Shown one piece after another: positions 60,306-64,000 of a stretch of 64,000 bases of DNA. The DNA lies in assembly GCA_019915135.1 (NCBI GenBank), contig JAHLMK010000011.1:1364001-1428000 (forward strand), read 5' to 3'. This DNA comes from Strobilurus pachycystidiatus (lineage: Eukaryota; Basidiomycota; Agaricomycetes; Agaricales; Physalacriaceae). The position numbers were made by a program, and so were the translations under genes. Below the pieces are notes generated by a model. It saw nothing but the letters and a program-made list of their open reading frames with translations, was not told where the DNA came from and ran no database searches. The number at the start of each line of letters is the position of its first letter. Position 1 is the first letter of the stretch.

Positions 60306-61892
60306 ATGCCTTCGGCTCTCGACATACTTCCTGAAGCCGTCCGAAACCTCTTGCGATCCAACGATGAGCCCTCGGCAGGAGAGCGAACGTTGACAGAGGA
60401 GCATATCCGGCGCTGCGATGCTATCATCTCGCATACTACTATTCCCATCGAAATTGAGCACCAACGACGTGTCCGGGAGAGTCTTCTGGCTATCATTTCG
60501 ACAGTCCGCCGCTTGCCTCCTGAGATCCTCCAGGAAATATTTCTATGGCTCCCTTCCTTTGACGTTTACGACACGGATGACCCTCACTGGGCCATTAGCC
60601 GCATCTGTCGCAAATGGCGCGCCATAACTCTCTCATGTCCTCGTGTTTGGTCCAACTTTACCTTGGACATCGAACAGGCAGCAGAAACTTTGGATCATCT
60701 TGCACCAGTCCAGATAGTGCTTGACAGGGTCAGTGGCCAGCCCATAGACTTCGGTTTATGGAGAGTCGAACAACCCCGAGGTCATCGTCGTCGGGTGAAG
60801 TTGCTGGGAGAACTGTATAGCGACGTCCTAGCACTCCTGATGGAACATTCAGTCCAATGGAGATCGGCTCGATTCGTGGGGATGCACATCATGCTGGCCC
60901 ATTCACTTTCATGCCTTCGCCAAAGACTGCCGCTCCTCCGACACTTAGGCTTATGGATCGATAGAGAGTCCTTTGCTGAAACGCCGCTCCCCATTCGTGC
61001 ATTCCAGCTTGCTCCTATCTCTATCCTGGACCTCTTCGACTTTCCTTTACATTTACTATCCTTGGATGCTAGTCGCATTCGGGAATTGGATGTTGGAACG
61101 AGAGGTCAGGTATCTCTGCGTTCTATCCTCGAGTTGTACCCAAATCTCCTTTCCTTCAAAGGTTTCACTCCGATCACCAATGGTTTACCCCATATGCCTA
61201 TGGTGCGCCACAGCCTCACTTCGCTTGAGACGCGAGGGACCTATGAATTTCGGGACCTTTCCCTTCCGAACCTCTCCAGACTATCTGTCACTCGGAGAGG
61301 CCTGACAATGTCTGACCCGCTGCCCGATATCAAACAACTACTCTCAAACTCCCAGTGTCGCCTCGCTCATCTCAAATTGATCAACTGTGACGGTGCTGAA
61401 CACCTTCGCGGGATGCTCAGGCTCACGTCATACCTAAAGGAATTGGAGGTAGAATTTCATCTGGAGCCAACAATGGACGATGCCATTGGCACTAGTGCAT
61501 TTCTGGAAGAGGTCCAGCATGTTCTGGGGGAGGAAAGTAGCGAATCGGAGAGAAAGAATCCGCGTGCTGCGTTCACTCACGCTTACGTCCCACAGCTCCA
61601 GAGGTTTGATTTGTACACGACGAACGTCTCTCCGTGGGAGTTTTTCAATGGAGGCTTTGTGCGAATGCTTTGTGCGCGTCACGAAGCTGGTTTACGCGCC
61701 GCTCGCTTCACGTATACTAGGACATGGGAGGAGAGAGTTTCTCCTGCTGTTGCACTCCCCGCTTTGAGGATAGACAATTTTGCCTTGCTGCAGGCTCTCC
61801 AAGACGAGGGGCTTGATCTATCTTTCCATTTCTCGGCAGATGACAAGGTGAATGCAGAGCAAGTCATGATTGCCGGCTTGGCTCATGGATGA
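60306..61892 (+). CDS. F-box/LRR-like protein
   Basis: A single-exon protein of 528 residues. Starts MPSALDILPEAVRNLLRSND. The F-box is RRLPPEILQEIFLWLPSFDV, followed by ICRKWRAITLSCPRVWSNFT. The remaining part is an irregular leucine-rich region (DLFDFPLHLLSLDASRIREL; LSRLSVTRRG; AHLKLINCDGAEHLRGMLRL). It aligns along its whole length with the gene at 48223-49895, including LPxxxxxLLxSNE near the start and the block DPHWAISRICRKWRA / DPRWVVPRVCRKWRA. The paralog has a tiny first exon and this gene does not. Presumably an SCF substrate receptor; targets unknown. Confidence 0.82.
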   Translation: MPSALDILPEAVRNLLRSNDEPSAGERTLTEEHIRRCDAIISHTTIPIEIEHQRRVRESLLAIISTVRRLPPEILQEIFLWLPSFDVYDTDDPHWAISRICRKWRAITLSCPRVWSNFTLDIEQAAETLDHLAPVQIVLDRVSGQPIDFGLWRVEQPRGHRRRVKLLGELYSDVLALLMEHSVQWRSARFVGMHIMLAHSLSCLRQRLPLLRHLGLWIDRESFAETPLPIRAFQLAPISILDLFDFPLHLLSLDASRIRELDVGTRGQVSLRSILELYPNLLSFKGFTPITNGLPHMPMVRHSLTSLETRGTYEFRDLSLPNLSRLSVTRRGLTMSDPLPDIKQLLSNSQCRLAHLKLINCDGAEHLRGMLRLTSYLKELEVEFHLEPTMDDAIGTSAFLEEVQHVLGEESSESERKNPRAAFTHAYVPQLQRFDLYTTNVSPWEFFNGGFVRMLCARHEAGLRAARFTYTRTWEERVSPAVALPALRIDNFALLQALQDEGLDLSFHFSADDKVNAEQVMIAGLAHG

Positions 61893-62071
61893 TTCTTACT
61901 TATGATTGTATTCTTACGATTGTCGCTCGCGATGTAGTACTTAGTTCTGTCTGAAGAACACAGGAAAATTCATGCACCATTCGTTGCCGTCAGTCCTTAC
62001 TTGCACTTGTCCTACCGGTATCATTACAACTCCAATAATTATACAAAAATGCGATAGAATAATGCGCACGT

Positions 62072-63450
62072 TTACTGTTCGTTAACAAATACACTAGCCA
62101 TGCCCATTCCCGAGCCGATACACATGCTCGTCACGAAGACTTTCTCGTCGTACTGTTTTGCGATGTTGAAGCCAGTCGCAATCTGTCGGGCACCAGCTAT
62201 AGGATGATCATGTTAGACACAAAGTCAAGAGCGTATGAGCATTGATACTCACTCATTCCTAGAGGGTGTCCTATGGCAATGGCACCACCATGCTTGTTCA
62301 CCTTTTCGAATGACAGGCCGAGCTTCTGTACGCTGTATACTGCCTGACTCGCGAATGCCTCGTTGATCTCCCAAAAATCGATATCGTCTTTGGACAAGCC
62401 AGTCTTCTCCAGGACGCGGGGAATGGCGTACGCCGGGCCAATACCCATGACCTTGGGTGGCACACCGACAGCCGCGGCGGCAACAAACTTGCCAAGGATG
62501 GGGAGGCCAAGTTTCTGAGCGTGTGAGCGACGCGTCAAGATGACAGCAGAGGCGCCATCGGAGACCTGGGATGCATTGCCCGCGTGTGTGCTGCCGTCCT
62601 TCTTGAAGGCGGGTTTTAGCTTGCCCAAACTCTCTGCCGTAACGCCCTCGCGAACGCCGTCATCCCGGTCAACGACGATCTCGGTCTCCTTCTCGGTCTT
62701 GGGGTCGATAGCCTTGACTTTGAGCGGGACAATCTCGGCGACGAATTTGCCGGCTTTGGATGCGGCAGCGGCGCGACGGAAGGACTCGGCGGCGAATGCG
62801 TCTTGAGCAGCGCGGGTAACACCAAAGGCCTCAGCGACGTTCTCGGAGGTAATGCCCATGGGAAGGAGGCAGTCGGCGGCTTCTTGGTTCTCCAAGACAG
62901 CTTCAGAGTAACCGTCAGCCATGGCGGCGGCACCATAGCCAAACGTCATGGATTCAACACCAGCGCCTGACATGAATTGTCAGATGAAGATATCAGGGCG
63001 TGCCGTCGTAAGCAGCTCACCAATGCCAATGTCAATTTGTCCCGTCCTTATCTCGTTTGCAATCTGGTTGACAGCGCTGAGGCCACTGGAGCATTGCCTG
63101 TTTACAGTGTTGAGAGCAGCTGTGTTGGGTATGCCGGCAGCGAGCGCGGCCATGCGTGCAGCAGAGGCACCACCCGAGGGAGGCAGAACGTTTCCGACGG
63201 CAATGTCCTCGATGAGTGCGGGATCGAGGTTGACGCGAGTGTACACGGCACGGAGGACGCCGGCAAGCAGCTCTTCAGGACGAGTATCCTTGAAGCCGCC
63301 CTTCTTGGCCTACGCGACAACGTCAGTCGGGCGGTGACGGTGATGGGAAGGAAGGCGGCATACCTTTGTTATGGCGGTGCGGAGGGCGGCCACGACGACA
63401 ACGTCGTCGGGGCGCTTTTCGAGGAGGGCGTTTCGTGCGGCGGAGGGCAT
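62072..63450 (-). CDS. 3-ketoacyl-CoA thiolase (acetyl-CoA acyltransferase)
   Basis: Five exons encode a thiolase of about 395 residues that cleaves 3-ketoacyl-CoA with CoA in the last step of beta-oxidation. Blocks: MPSAARNALLEKRPDDVVVV, AALRTAITKAKKGGFKDTRP, the nucleophilic Cys in NTVNRQCSSGLSAVNQIANE, AGVESMTFGYG, GNASQVSDGASAVILTRRSH, INEAFASQAVYS, the catalytic His in HGGAIAIGHPLGMSGARQ-like region, and the second Cys in TSMCIGSGMGMASVF. It ends VFVNEQ. Peroxisomal family members carry an N-terminal PTS2 (R-L-x5-H-L), which I do not find at this start or just upstream, and the C-terminus is not a PTS1. Confidence 0.9.
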
Positions 63451-63850
63451 GATGGTGGAGGTAGAAGGCAGAGGTCGGTGGTGACGAATTTAAGCAAACA
63501 GGTGATCGGGATATGATATTCACATGCAAGCGTCCGGGGTAATCTGCATCTCCCATTTGCCGGGGAACACTTCAATGTGAATCCACAGCGGCGCGGGGAC
63601 TGGGGACGACTCTTTGAACTCAATCACATAATTGCACGGTTGGGGCATCAGTCGTCCTCGTCATCCAGCCCGAAGTCCGAGCATAGATCACCAGACGACT
63701 TGTTGCGGCTTTATAGTGGCTATACTGACTCAGGGAGAAGTCGAATCCTCAATGTTTTTTCTGAGTGTAAATGGCCAGCGCAATGAGCCATAGACATAGC
63801 GGGCTCTCACAGGTTCTTGCGCGATCCTTGAACCAAAGACAAAGGGCCTA
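63451..63850. other. Upstream region of thiolase gene
   Basis: No coding exon is supported. Searched for a PTS2-encoding first exon of the thiolase and did not find one. Confidence 0.4.
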
Positions 63851-63921
63851 GGCCTGGTCAGGATTCGAACGCTGGCTGCTGAGTGACTGATCTTGGTGCG
63901 TGACGGTCACGCCACCGTGTT
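63851..63921 (-). repeat. Degenerate tRNA-like element
   Basis: On the minus strand TGGCGTGACCG resembles a Pol III A box and GTTCGAATCC matches the B box, about 45 bp apart. The D-like arm GCGTGAC/GTCACGC can form, but acceptor and T-stem pairing fail, so it is not a functional tRNA. It may be a tRNA pseudogene or SINE head. Confidence 0.4.
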
Positions 63922-64000
63922 TGCTTTGAACTACAACCTTCATGCTTTAAATGCTAGCCTAAGTGCTTGTCTTGGATATACTTCTTCATCAACTACACAA

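Noticed and set aside
63851..63921. Functional tRNA on the minus strand
   Set aside because: Acceptor and T-stem do not pair; only the internal promoter boxes are convincing.

Overview
The window is nuclear DNA from a filamentous basidiomycete, most likely an Agaricomycete (mushroom or wood-decay fungus). The evidence is dense, short (about 45-60 nt) GT-AG introns in almost every gene, gene-rich spacing with no operons, a basidiomycete-type gene set (RGS membrane protein, F-box/LRR paralogs, AA9 lytic polysaccharide monooxygenase, GH43, many P450s), and nuclear tRNA genes with introns between positions 37 and 38. Most gene models below were assembled by reading splice junctions by eye, so exon borders are inferences from frame continuity and GT/AG (once GC/AG) signals.

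Layout. 1.2-2.8 kb: RGS-domain membrane protein (+). 3.9-4.3 kb: DUF202 membrane protein (-). 4.8-14.4 kb: a very large neurofibromin/IRA-type Ras GTPase-activating protein (-). 15.3-16.3 kb: RRP7 rRNA-processing factor (+). 16.5-33.5 kb: a P450-rich stretch with one decayed P450, an intact relative next to it, a P450 of another family, and a third intact one. These are interleaved with a WBP2-like GRAM protein, tRNA-Arg, a membrane-anchored ubiquitin protease, a tiny four-exon protein and a mitochondrial DEAD-box helicase. A 555-bp hAT-like MITE with perfect 13-bp terminal repeats and an 8-bp target duplication lies 13 bp before the ubiquitin-protease start codon. 34.9-37.1 kb: CDC7 kinase. 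37.4-41.0 kb: secreted GH43 glycosidase, ABM-fold protein and AA9 LPMO (all -). 41.5-45.2 kb: P5C dehydrogenase and a cyclophilin-RRM protein. 45.3 kb: second copy of the intron-bearing tRNA-Arg. 45.4-48.2 kb: gene-poor, holding a dead alpha/beta-hydrolase. 48.2-52.5 kb: an F-box gene and a TFIIIC subunit gene diverging from a 97-bp promoter that contains telomere-like repeats. 53.2-55.9 kb: two divergent hotdog thioesterase paralogs. 55.9-64 kb: small uncharacterised protein, ribosomal protein L10a, 7TM receptor-like protein, a second F-box gene paralogous to the first, a 3-ketoacyl-CoA thiolase, and a degenerate tRNA-like element.

How the genes relate. Most are independent housekeeping genes: Ras signalling, rRNA processing, Pol III transcription, DNA replication, translation, proline catabolism, beta-oxidation. 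The accessory layer is P450 expansion and decay, plant-polysaccharide enzymes (GH43, AA9), duplicated F-box and thioesterase genes, and one MITE insertion. I see no biosynthetic gene cluster with a backbone enzyme, no CRISPR, no virus and no obvious wholly new system. The most interesting points are the MITE at the ubiquitin-protease start, a candidate 3-nt micro-exon in a P450, a GC-AG intron in another P450, and the telomere-like tract in a tiny bidirectional promoter.
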